DNA of 64,000 nucleotides, taken from a bacterium (GTDB taxonomy: Bacteria; Electryoneota; RPQS01). The first letter of the stretch is position 1. Each line of letters opens with the position of its first letter. Shown piece after piece: positions 18,000 to 25,136 of the stretch. Under the pieces are notes generated by a model. The model did no database searches, was not told the DNA's origin, and saw only the letters and a list, made by a program, of their open reading frames with translations. Position numbers and translations under genes: made by a program. The DNA lies in the NCBI GenBank assembly GCA_013360195.1, contig JABWCQ010000005.1:1-64000 (forward strand), given 5' to 3'.

Positions 18000-18877
18000 T
18001 GAAAATAATCATTGCAGTCATGCTGTTGAGTTCGCTGACGTTTGCTCAGACGGGTTTCACATTTTTGGAGATTCCCGTTGGCGCACGCGAGAGCGCGCTG
18101 GGCGGAGCAGGTGTTGCGCTTGTTACAGGTCCGACATCGGCGGCGCACAATCCAGCGGCATTGTCAAGGCTTCAGCATGCAAGTTTTTCGGCCTTGACGA
18201 CGCGGCATTTCGGAGACACGCGGGCTTCGTATTTTGGTTTGAATATCAAGTCAGGCAAAGTGGCCTTCACTCCGCATTTTTGGGGCACGGCGATACCGGA
18301 TATTGAGTACCGCACAGCACCGACCCGGGAACCTATCAGCACGTTTGAGGCGACATTTTCCGCAGTGGGAATCTCATCAGGTTTCAAGCTGACGAATGAC
18401 CTGTGCGCGGGCGTCACCGCGCGCTATCTGCATTCAAAGATCCATTTTGAGAGTGCGGAAGGCTGGTCTGCAGACGGCGGACTATTGTGGAGCACACCTG
18501 TCGAGCAGCTCACACTTGGTGCGGCGGTCAATCATCTTGGGAATGTCAATCAGTACATGACGGAAGACGTGACGTTGCCGACGACGATGCGGCTGGGCGG
18601 AGCATGGGAACAGGAACTCGGCAATGCCGGCGGAGTGCTGTTGACCGCGGAAGGCGCTGCAGTAAATGAACAGACTCCGCGCTATGCCGCCGGAATCGAG
18701 TATCAGGCCCCGGAGTATCTTGCCGTTCGACTGGGCTATGTAGAAGGCTTGGAGACTCAGGGCCTCTCATTCGGTGCGGGAGTGAATTACAACCGGTTCA
18801 GAGTCGATTATGCCTTTCTTCCATATAGGGAGGAGTTGGGCGAAGGCCATCGCGTTGGGCTGACTATCGAGTTTTAG
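17999..18877 (+). CDS. PorV/PorQ-family outer-membrane protein (second copy)
   Basis: A 292-residue barrel with signal peptide MKIIIAVMLLSSLTFA followed by Gln at the predicted mature N-terminus (QTGFTFLEI). The family signature is clear (PVGARESALGGAGVALVTGPTSAAHNPAAL), and the C-terminus GHRVGLTIEF is a typical terminal strand. It overlaps the preceding copy by one base (TGATG), so the two products are probably made in equal amounts. The first copy lacks the mature N-terminal Gln. It is the last gene of the operon and is followed by a good terminator. Confidence 0.88.
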   Translation: MKIIIAVMLLSSLTFAQTGFTFLEIPVGARESALGGAGVALVTGPTSAAHNPAALSRLQHASFSALTTRHFGDTRASYFGLNIKSGKVAFTPHFWGTAIPDIEYRTAPTREPISTFEATFSAVGISSGFKLTNDLCAGVTARYLHSKIHFESAEGWSADGGLLWSTPVEQLTLGAAVNHLGNVNQYMTEDVTLPTTMRLGGAWEQELGNAGGVLLTAEGAAVNEQTPRYAAGIEYQAPEYLAVRLGYVEGLETQGLSFGAGVNYNRFRVDYAFLPYREELGEGHRVGLTIEF

Positions 18878-18904
18878 CCGATCGGACAACTGTCAATATC
18901 CGGA

Positions 18905-18935
18905 AGCGCTCTTGACTGAAGTTGAGGGCGCTTTT
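18905..18935 (+). terminator. Intrinsic terminator of the sprA-porV/porQ operon
   Basis: AGCGCTCTTGA...TTGAGGGCGCT forms an imperfect 10-11 bp stem followed by TTTCTGTT, starting 28 bases after the last stop codon. Confidence 0.75.
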
Positions 18936-18983
18936 CTGTTGCCTGGTTTGCCGCGAGACGGCCTTCGTGAATTATATGTGCAT

Positions 18984-19012
18984 AATATAAGCCATATGGA
19001 ATATTTTGTCAA
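18984..19012 (-). promoter_or_regulatory. Near-consensus promoter on the minus strand with no ORF behind it
   Basis: Minus strand: TTGACA (19012-19007), a 17-bp spacer, TATATT (18989-18984). It would transcribe towards and antisense to the end of the PorV/PorQ operon. A GTTACT/AGTAAC-rich stretch lies just upstream (19017-19045). No coding sequence follows, so an antisense or small RNA is possible, or the AT-rich match is accidental. Confidence 0.45.
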
Positions 19013-19394
19013 CTCTTTGTTACTAAAAAGTTACTTTTTTGTAAACATTTGTTCATAAGCAAATTGAACGCAATTGGCATTGAACTTACGATTCGGAGCT
19101 GAAATCTGGAGAGGCATGGAGTCGGCGAAAGGCAAGAAAGTTAGAAGGATGAAGCAGGCTATGGCAGGCATGCCAGGCACAGAGATTTGCTGCGGGTTAA
19201 AGAGTTTGCTGAGATGCGGCGTCGGGCGTATGCGGTTGTCGTTCCGAATTCCACAGCGGGAAATCATCACGCTGCTGGCAGAAAAGTTGTAGCGGAGCTC
19301 TAACATTGCCCGGTTTTTTTGAGATTGTGATGAAGAAGCCTTGCATTTCGGGGGGTTCAATATTATCTTAGGGCCAGCCGTTCGACGTCGGGGC
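19013..19394. other. Intergenic stretch without recognisable gene
   Basis: AT-rich at its left end, then about 300 bases of mixed composition. A minus-strand ORF of 109 codons crosses it but has no ribosome-binding site, no domain and an atypical composition. I see no clear promoter for the downstream leader. Confidence 0.4.
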
Positions 19395-19520
19395 GGCTCG
19401 TCGGTTTCATTAACCGGGAGGAGGTGGTCCAGTGTTATCTAATAGGCCTATGAGGTGTGCTTCGTAGCACACCGCGGTCCGCGCAAGGCTCGTCTGTTGA
19501 CGAGCCTTGCCGTTTTTTGT
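19395..19520 (+). promoter_or_regulatory. Structured leader with 11-codon ORF and strong terminator
   Basis: In order: GGCTCGTC (19395-19402); a very strong ribosome-binding site GGGAGGAGG (19416-19424); an 11-codon ORF starting GTG at 19432 (M-LSNRPMRCAS, stop 19465-19467); an 8-bp hairpin GGTGTGCT/AGCACACC (19454-19473) holding the last codons and stop; GCG-GTC-CGC; then a 12-bp stem GCAAGGCTCGTC/GACGAGCCTTGC (19483-19510) with a six-T run. The upstream GGCTCGTC copies the left arm of the final stem and could compete for its right arm. It may be a peptide-coupled attenuator for the methyltransferase gene 24 bases beyond, or a small RNA gene. Confidence 0.55.
19432..19467 (+). CDS. Putative 11-residue leader peptide
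   Basis: GTG start seven bases after GAGGAGG, sequence M-LSNRPMRCAS, TAG stop inside a hairpin. The ribosome-binding site is stronger than those of most genes in the window, which suggests real translation. The peptide is too short to act as an enzyme; a regulatory role by ribosome position is the simplest idea. Confidence 0.4.
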   Translation: MLSNRPMRCAS

Positions 19521-19533
19521 ACATTATGAGACC

Positions 19534-20469
19534 GTGAAGCGATACGTCCAAAACTGGAAGGTGAAGGCACTGACGCAGAAAGCTCTCTGGGCTTTGCCGG
19601 GGGGAATCTATCTGAATGCGGCGGTGTCCAAACTGCGCGCAGGCCATTCAGCCGAGGCGGAGCTGTTGCGCAAGCACGCGCCGAACTATCTTCGCCATAT
19701 GGCAGCATTGCGGCGGCACGGTTTTGAGATTTCGGGAGAGAAGACATTTCTTGAGATTGGCACAGGCTGGGATGTGAACGTGGCCTTTCTGGCACGGTTG
19801 ACAGGTTTTGGCCGCGTGGTGACGGTGGATGCTTTCAGACATTTGCAGACGAAACAGATCGAAGCATGTGTGAAGCTGTTTCCGCAGCTTGCCGGGGAAC
19901 TTTGCACCTCGTTTTCGCTGGATGAAGAGAGCTTAAGACGCAAGATAGATGAAGGCTCAAGGATATCCGGGGAGGAGTTCTGCGGATGGGCGGGAATTGA
20001 ATATATCGCTCCGATTTCACGAGAGTACGGCGAGATAGAAACGGGTACGTGCGATGTCGTGTACTCGACGGCGGTGTTTGAACACATTTATGTCGCGGAC
20101 GTGATTGAAACACTGAAGCAGATTCACAGAGTGCTGAAGCCGGGCGGTGTGACGACGCACGTGATAGATTTGAAGGACCACTTCGCCTACTATCAGCCGG
20201 GACTTCCCTACAATCATTTCCTGCGTTTCAGCGAATCGGAGTGGATGAAGTGGGCGGGAAATCCGATGTCCTTCACGAACCGACTGCTGGCATCGGACTG
20301 GGAGCGGCTGTTCAGAGATTCAGGGCTGGACGTGGTGCAGTTTGAAGAGGTGATTGAAACAAGTCTGCCGGAAATGGACAAGGGATTGCTTCACGAAGAT
20401 TTCAGACATAGAAGCGAACGGGATTTGCGAGTGGGCGAGCTGCATGTCATCGCGAGAAAGCCACAATGA
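19534..20469 (+). CDS. Class I SAM-dependent methyltransferase
   Basis: A 311-residue Rossmann-fold methyltransferase. The SAM-binding motif I is TFLEIGTGWDVNVAFLARL, motif II ends in an acidic residue (VVTVDAF), motif IV is CDVVYSTAVFEHI, and the post-motif segment is LKQIHRVLKPGGVTTHVIDLKDHF. This arrangement is common in enzymes acting on sugars, lipids or natural products. GTG at 19534 is taken as start because an earlier TTG lies inside the terminator stem of the leader. It overlaps the next gene by four bases. The substrate cannot be inferred. Confidence 0.85.
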   Translation: MKRYVQNWKVKALTQKALWALPGGIYLNAAVSKLRAGHSAEAELLRKHAPNYLRHMAALRRHGFEISGEKTFLEIGTGWDVNVAFLARLTGFGRVVTVDAFRHLQTKQIEACVKLFPQLAGELCTSFSLDEESLRRKIDEGSRISGEEFCGWAGIEYIAPISREYGEIETGTCDVVYSTAVFEHIYVADVIETLKQIHRVLKPGGVTTHVIDLKDHFAYYQPGLPYNHFLRFSESEWMKWAGNPMSFTNRLLASDWERLFRDSGLDVVQFEEVIETSLPEMDKGLLHEDFRHRSERDLRVGELHVIARKPQ

Positions 20470-20930
20470 GCCGTGAAGAGTATTTGACGGCGGCGGGAGT
20501 TTTCTTTGAGCGGACGCTGCTTCCTGTGAAGGACATGCCTGCGGACAGGCTGACATGGCCGCTTGCGGAAGGAAGCGAGAGCGCTCTTGAGTTGTACGGC
20601 GAATTGGCACGGCGCGCGGAGCGGATGGTGCGCGCGCTTGAGCTACTGTATCATGGCGCGGACGCGGATGAGCTGCTTGCCACTCCCTATCAAGTGAGTT
20701 CAGACACAAAGCGGTCGCAGGCGCACTACCGGATCGCACACAGTACGGTAATTGCGGCATTGGAGCGTGTTCCGGAGGCGCGATTACATGAGCATAATGA
20801 GTTGCCGGAGTGGATGCTGACAGAATATCTTCAGCCGCTTGAACAGGCGGCAATACGCATCGAGCGGTGGTCGGCGGAGTTGCGCGGACGCGGTCAGGCG
20901 GGACCGACGGGCTTGCCCGTCATACAATAG
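20466..20930 (+). CDS. Small helical protein, possibly DinB-like
   Basis: A 154-residue, mostly helical, soluble protein that begins with an ATGA overlap on the methyltransferase. A repeated amphipathic pattern and scattered histidines (AHYRIAHSTVIAALERV, LHEHNELPEWMLTEYLQPLEQ) suggest a four-helix bundle of the DinB/YfiT type, but the expected three-His metal site is not convincing. Translational coupling to the methyltransferase hints at a shared pathway. Function unknown. Confidence 0.6.
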   Translation: MSREEYLTAAGVFFERTLLPVKDMPADRLTWPLAEGSESALELYGELARRAERMVRALELLYHGADADELLATPYQVSSDTKRSQAHYRIAHSTVIAALERVPEARLHEHNELPEWMLTEYLQPLEQAAIRIERWSAELRGRGQAGPTGLPVIQ

Positions 20931-20945
20931 AAAGCGAGCAAACGA

Positions 20946-22688
20946 GTGCTGTTGGGATTGGCGAATCTGAATCCAACGGTTGGAGCGATTGAGTCGAACA
21001 CGACTAAGGTCATCGCGGCGGCGCGTGAATTTGCGCTGCAAGGCTGTGACATTGCCGTGTTCAGCGAGATGTGCATAGCGGGATATCCGACAGAGGATTT
21101 GGTGCTATGGCCATCGTTTGTGGAGCAGCAATGGACTGCACTGGAGCGTATCGCGGCAGAGTTCAAGGACACTTTGATGTATATCGCGGTGGGTCTTGCC
21201 GTAGGACATGATGAGAGAGTTTATAACTGCGCGGCCCTGCTCAGACAGGGAAAGATACTGGGGATTGTGCCGAAGCAGGAGTTACCCACGTATGTGATAT
21301 TCTATGAAGCCCGGACGTTTACGGCCGGCGAGCGGGGTCAAGAGTCGGAGTATCGCGGTGTTCCATTCGGCGATATTTTGTTTGACACACCGCACGGCAG
21401 GCTGGCGCTGGAGATTTGCGAGGATTTGTGGGTCGAGAGCGGGCCGTTGATGTCACGCATTGAGCGGGGAGCGCAGCTTTCGATAAATCTTTCTGCTTCA
21501 CCGTGGAGACTGGGAATTGTTGAAGCGCGGCGGGAGCTACTGTGCGCGCGTTCGAAGGCTGCGGGAATCCCGCTTGTCTATGTAAATCAGTTCGGCGGGA
21601 ATGACAGTCTGGTGTTTGACGGTTCGAGTCTGGTCGCGGTGGACGGCGCGCTGGTGTTGGAGAGTGAGCGGTGGATTGAGAATAGAGTCGTGTTTGATTT
21701 GTCACCGCAGGCCGAATGCAAGGGTCAGAAATCCGCGGAATTCTTCAGTGAGCTGGTGCATGCTCTGACAACGGGAATCGCGGACTATTTTGCCAAGACA
21801 GGAGCATTCGAGAAGCTTGGAATCGCGCTCTCCGGAGGGAAGGACTCGGCCTTGGTGCTGCTGCTTGCATGTGACGCAGCGAAAAAACTGGGGAAGCGAC
21901 CGGACGAGTTCGTGTGTGCGTTTTCGCTGCCGACCCGTTACAACAGCATGGAAACGAAGAACGCGGCAAGAGAGCTTGCGCGTGACTTGGGTGTGCGGTT
22001 TGTTGAGGATTCAATTGAAGATGCGGTGGAGACAGAGCGCGCGGCGGCCAGGCGAATGTCGGGCGTGAGCACACTTTCACCACTTACGGAGCAGAATATT
22101 CAGGCAAGAATACGCGCTCAACGAATGTGGAATTGGTCGAATCAGTCACGGGGGTTGTGGCTGCAAGCGGGCAATATGTCAGAGAAGTCGGTGGGTTACA
22201 CGACGATCGGCGGGGATTTGTCGGGCGGCTATGCACCGATAGCGAATGTGCCGAAGACGGTGGTGACGGCGCTGATCTCCCATTACCAGTCGGCATTGAA
22301 GCTTCAGAGCCTTGAGAACTTGCTCAAATTACGGCCATCGGCGGAGCTTGCGGAGAATCAGGAGGACGAGCGGGATTTGATGCCGTATCCTGTGCTGGAC
22401 GCATGTTTTGAGCTTTTCGCAGGTCAGAAGCTCACGCTTCCGGAAACTTACGCGGAGCTGTCGCGGCGATTTTCCGATGAGGAGCTTAGAAAGCTTGACC
22501 CGGCTTATCAACCGGGTCAACTCAAGGAATGGGTCAAGAAATTCGCGCGAATGTTCGTCGCGTCCATCTACAAGTGGGTGCAGTCACCGCAGGGTGTTCA
22601 TGTGAGTGACCTGGATTTGGACCGGGAGCGCGCGCTGCAATTACCTGTGGTACAAAGTATGGAGTGGTTGAAACTCGGGGAGTTGTGA
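20946..22688 (+). CDS. nadE: Glutamine-dependent NAD+ synthetase
   Basis: A 580-residue two-domain enzyme for the last step of NAD synthesis, amidating nicotinate adenine dinucleotide with ammonia from glutamine. The N-terminal nitrilase-type glutaminase has Glu in VFSEMCIAGYPTEDL, Lys in VPKQELPTYVIFYEARTF and the nucleophile Cys in LALEICEDLWVESGP. The C-terminal synthetase has the P-loop LGIALSGGKDSALVLLLACD and the conserved LWLQAGNMSEKSVGYTTIGGDLSGGYAPI-type region (nucleotide and substrate binding). GTG at 20946 is the start, 15 bases after the previous stop. Its end is five bases from the convergent patatin gene. Confidence 0.96.
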   Translation: MLLGLANLNPTVGAIESNTTKVIAAAREFALQGCDIAVFSEMCIAGYPTEDLVLWPSFVEQQWTALERIAAEFKDTLMYIAVGLAVGHDERVYNCAALLRQGKILGIVPKQELPTYVIFYEARTFTAGERGQESEYRGVPFGDILFDTPHGRLALEICEDLWVESGPLMSRIERGAQLSINLSASPWRLGIVEARRELLCARSKAAGIPLVYVNQFGGNDSLVFDGSSLVAVDGALVLESERWIENRVVFDLSPQAECKGQKSAEFFSELVHALTTGIADYFAKTGAFEKLGIALSGGKDSALVLLLACDAAKKLGKRPDEFVCAFSLPTRYNSMETKNAARELARDLGVRFVEDSIEDAVETERAAARRMSGVSTLSPLTEQNIQARIRAQRMWNWSNQSRGLWLQAGNMSEKSVGYTTIGGDLSGGYAPIANVPKTVVTALISHYQSALKLQSLENLLKLRPSAELAENQEDERDLMPYPVLDACFELFAGQKLTLPETYAELSRRFSDEELRKLDPAYQPGQLKEWVKKFARMFVASIYKWVQSPQGVHVSDLDLDRERALQLPVVQSMEWLKLGEL

Positions 22689-22693
22689 CAGAC

Positions 22694-25081
22694 TCAGAAC
22701 TCGTGTCCGAGATTCAGATAGAGCAGGAAGTTGCCGGTTTCCATGTCGCTCTTAATCATTTCGGCAGCGGTGAGGGACATTGGACCGAGGAAGGTAGAGA
22801 GAGAGAAACGCGCGCCGATACTGTGTCTGAAGTCATCGGCGGCAGGAATGGGGTCGGAGAGCTGCGAAATTCCGCCGACGGTGTAGAGGGTGGAAATGTA
22901 CGCATCAGCGAGCAGTCTTGACAGCAAGTCAAAGCGAGCTTCAAGCTGAGTCGTAAATTTGGAGTTACCGAATCGTTCACCGGCATGTAAACCGGGCATT
23001 TCATGTTCTCCGCCGAAGTGGTATTGTCCCCAGAGCGGAAGTTGAAAGTCGTTCCACGCGTAAATTGAGCGCACACCGATTGTCCAGCGCGGTTGAATCG
23101 GGAAGTACCCAGCGGCAGTGGCAGTCAGGCGATTGTACTGTTCGCCGTTCGATGCGCTGATATTGTGCAGATAACGTGTGCGGAGCATGACGCCGCGCGT
23201 CGGGAACGGGTATTTATCTTGAGTATCCACGTGCGACCTGAGACCAATCCAAAGGTGGTGCGCCTTAGTTTCGACCGATACTCCGCCGGTACGAAAATCG
23301 CGATAGCCGGCCCCTCCACTGAGTTCCCCCCAGCGTCTGAGACCTTTTCCAACCCAGGCTTCGGTGCCAGCTTTCTCGAAGAAGAAGAATGAGACGGGCT
23401 TATGGCGCGTGTCGAAGCCGCGGTACTCTTCCCGTACCCAGTTGGCCGTCCACTCGGCGGTGAAGCTCGAGCGAAGCACACGGTCGAAGCGGCGGGTAAC
23501 GCGCACTTCTTCATCCTGTTCACCGTATTTGCCGAACAGCATGAGTCGTCCGCCGTATGGACCGAGATGGTCATGCACGAATTCGATGAATCCTCTTCCC
23601 TTTCGTTCACTTGAATAGCCGGCACCGAGACGGATTTGCGGAGTTGGCCGTTCGACAGCGCGAATTGTCAGAGATGTTCCAGTGTCGGTAGCGGCGGGCG
23701 AGAGCGTCACCAGTTCGAAGTGTTCGCTTCCCTGGATTTGATTGAGACCCCGCCGCGCACGGCGAGACTCAAAGAGCTCCCCGGTTTTTATCGGAAAGTC
23801 GCGAAGGACAGCGTAGGTTTTGCTGAAGGAGACTCCGTCCACATTGATATTTCGAACGACCCCTTCATCCCACTTGCAATAGAGCCCGCCGTCGATGCTT
23901 TGCTCGAGGCGAATGGGGCGGGCGAGAGTATGGCCGCGGTCTCTGTACATTCGCGCGACGTCAGAGGGAGGAACGTCCCGCACGACTGAATCGGGAAAGA
24001 CTGTGATACCGTCGTGGATGATTCGAGTTGCGGCTTGGCCGTTATTGGGGAAGTTGGTGTCAAACTCGTCGCGGGTTCGTTTGGAGATTGAGAGGCCGTG
24101 GCGATTTGCAGCAAAACGCGGGCGCGGCGTGATGCCGTGCTCATTCATGAGGTAACGGAGCTGGTCGGCGATTTCCTTGGTCGCGATGTAGCCGGCTTGA
24201 ATGAGGCTGTCAACACCGGTGAAGTCCGTCGAGGAGTGCAGACCGACTTCAGGGACGATAACGGCATCGGCATTGGCGAGGGAGCGTGCATTCTGGTCGA
24301 GTTGGAGAACGGAAGTCACTCTGTCCACGAGTTCCCACGGTTGGTCCATGCGCTCGCGGGGATTGATATCACCGGTCAGGTCAACGGCAACGACGAATTT
24401 GCTGCCTTCCTTGCGGGCAAGTTCGACGGGAATGTTTTCCGTGACTCCGCCGTCAACAAGACGTTTGTCACCGAGGGGATAGGGGACGTAAACGAGTGGG
24501 AAGGATGATGAAGCGCGCATGGCTTCGGCAAGACTTCCGCTGCGAAAGATGACTGGTTTGCCGTAGGTGAGGTCGGAGGCGACGGTACGGAAGCAAATGG
24601 GCAGGTCGTCGAAGCTATTCCAGACATGATAGGGAGCGCGCTGTTCGAGGTCGAAGAGCAGGTCATAGAGTTTTTGACCGGAGGTGACTGCCATCGGGAC
24701 TTCGGGAGACCATCCGCGGAAGCGGAGAGTGACAATGGCCTTACCGGAGTTTTCTTTTTGCGCGAGGACGAGATTTCGTCTTTGCGGGCTGTCGAGAAAG
24801 AGTTGTCCCCAGTCAATTTCGGCGGCGATAACGCGCAATTCATCAGGGGTGTATCCGGCGCAATAGAGACCGCCGATGATAGCGCCGATGGACGAGCCGA
24901 AGATCATGTCAGGGACAATGCCCTCTTCTTCGAGAGCTTTCAGAACACCGATATGAGCGAAACCTCGCGCCCCGCCGCCGGACAGCGCGAGCGCAAACTG
25001 ATTGGGCTCAGCAGCAAGAGCCACCGAGCAGAATAGTAAACCGAAACAAATACTCGCGCACAGCGAGCGACAAAAACGCAT
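22694..25081 (-). CDS. Patatin-like phospholipase fused to an Omp85-type barrel (type Vd-like)
   Basis: A 795-residue protein with signal peptide (MRFCRSLCASICFGLLFCSVALAA). ATG 25081 has GGAAAG five bases upstream. The patatin domain (about residues 25-330) shows the oxyanion motif SGGGARGFAHIGVL, the nucleophile motif FGSSIGAIIGG and the catalytic Asp in LVDGGVTENIPV. A POTRA-like segment (NINVDGVSFSKTYAVLRDFPIKTGELF) and a 16-strand BamA-like barrel follow, ending in LLYLNLGHEF. This is the PlpD/FplA architecture, in which the lipase is carried out by its own barrel. It is convergent with nadE and divergent from a glycosyltransferase. Confidence 0.92.
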   Translation of the reverse strand: MRFCRSLCASICFGLLFCSVALAAEPNQFALALSGGGARGFAHIGVLKALEEEGIVPDMIFGSSIGAIIGGLYCAGYTPDELRVIAAEIDWGQLFLDSPQRRNLVLAQKENSGKAIVTLRFRGWSPEVPMAVTSGQKLYDLLFDLEQRAPYHVWNSFDDLPICFRTVASDLTYGKPVIFRSGSLAEAMRASSSFPLVYVPYPLGDKRLVDGGVTENIPVELARKEGSKFVVAVDLTGDINPRERMDQPWELVDRVTSVLQLDQNARSLANADAVIVPEVGLHSSTDFTGVDSLIQAGYIATKEIADQLRYLMNEHGITPRPRFAANRHGLSISKRTRDEFDTNFPNNGQAATRIIHDGITVFPDSVVRDVPPSDVARMYRDRGHTLARPIRLEQSIDGGLYCKWDEGVVRNINVDGVSFSKTYAVLRDFPIKTGELFESRRARRGLNQIQGSEHFELVTLSPAATDTGTSLTIRAVERPTPQIRLGAGYSSERKGRGFIEFVHDHLGPYGGRLMLFGKYGEQDEEVRVTRRFDRVLRSSFTAEWTANWVREEYRGFDTRHKPVSFFFFEKAGTEAWVGKGLRRWGELSGGAGYRDFRTGGVSVETKAHHLWIGLRSHVDTQDKYPFPTRGVMLRTRYLHNISASNGEQYNRLTATAAGYFPIQPRWTIGVRSIYAWNDFQLPLWGQYHFGGEHEMPGLHAGERFGNSKFTTQLEARFDLLSRLLADAYISTLYTVGGISQLSDPIPAADDFRHSIGARFSLSTFLGPMSLTAAEMIKSDMETGNFLLYLNLGHEF

Positions 25082-25106
25082 GAAACTTTCCGGCTGGACA
25101 CAGGTC

Positions 25107-25135
25107 GGGGAGTCCGGATTCACTCCGGATTTCCC
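25107..25135. repeat. Inverted repeat between divergent patatin and glycosyltransferase genes
   Basis: GGGGAGTCCGGA-TTCAC-TCCGGATTTCCC forms a 12-bp stem with two G-T pairs. It fills most of the 55-base divergent interval and ends one base before the ATG at 25137. It may be an operator or an RNA hairpin; no U-run follows on either strand. Confidence 0.5.
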
Positions 25136-25136
25136 C

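Noticed and set aside
19031-19360. 109-codon minus-strand ORF in the gap after the PorV/PorQ operon
   Set aside because: No ribosome site, unusual composition, no domain.
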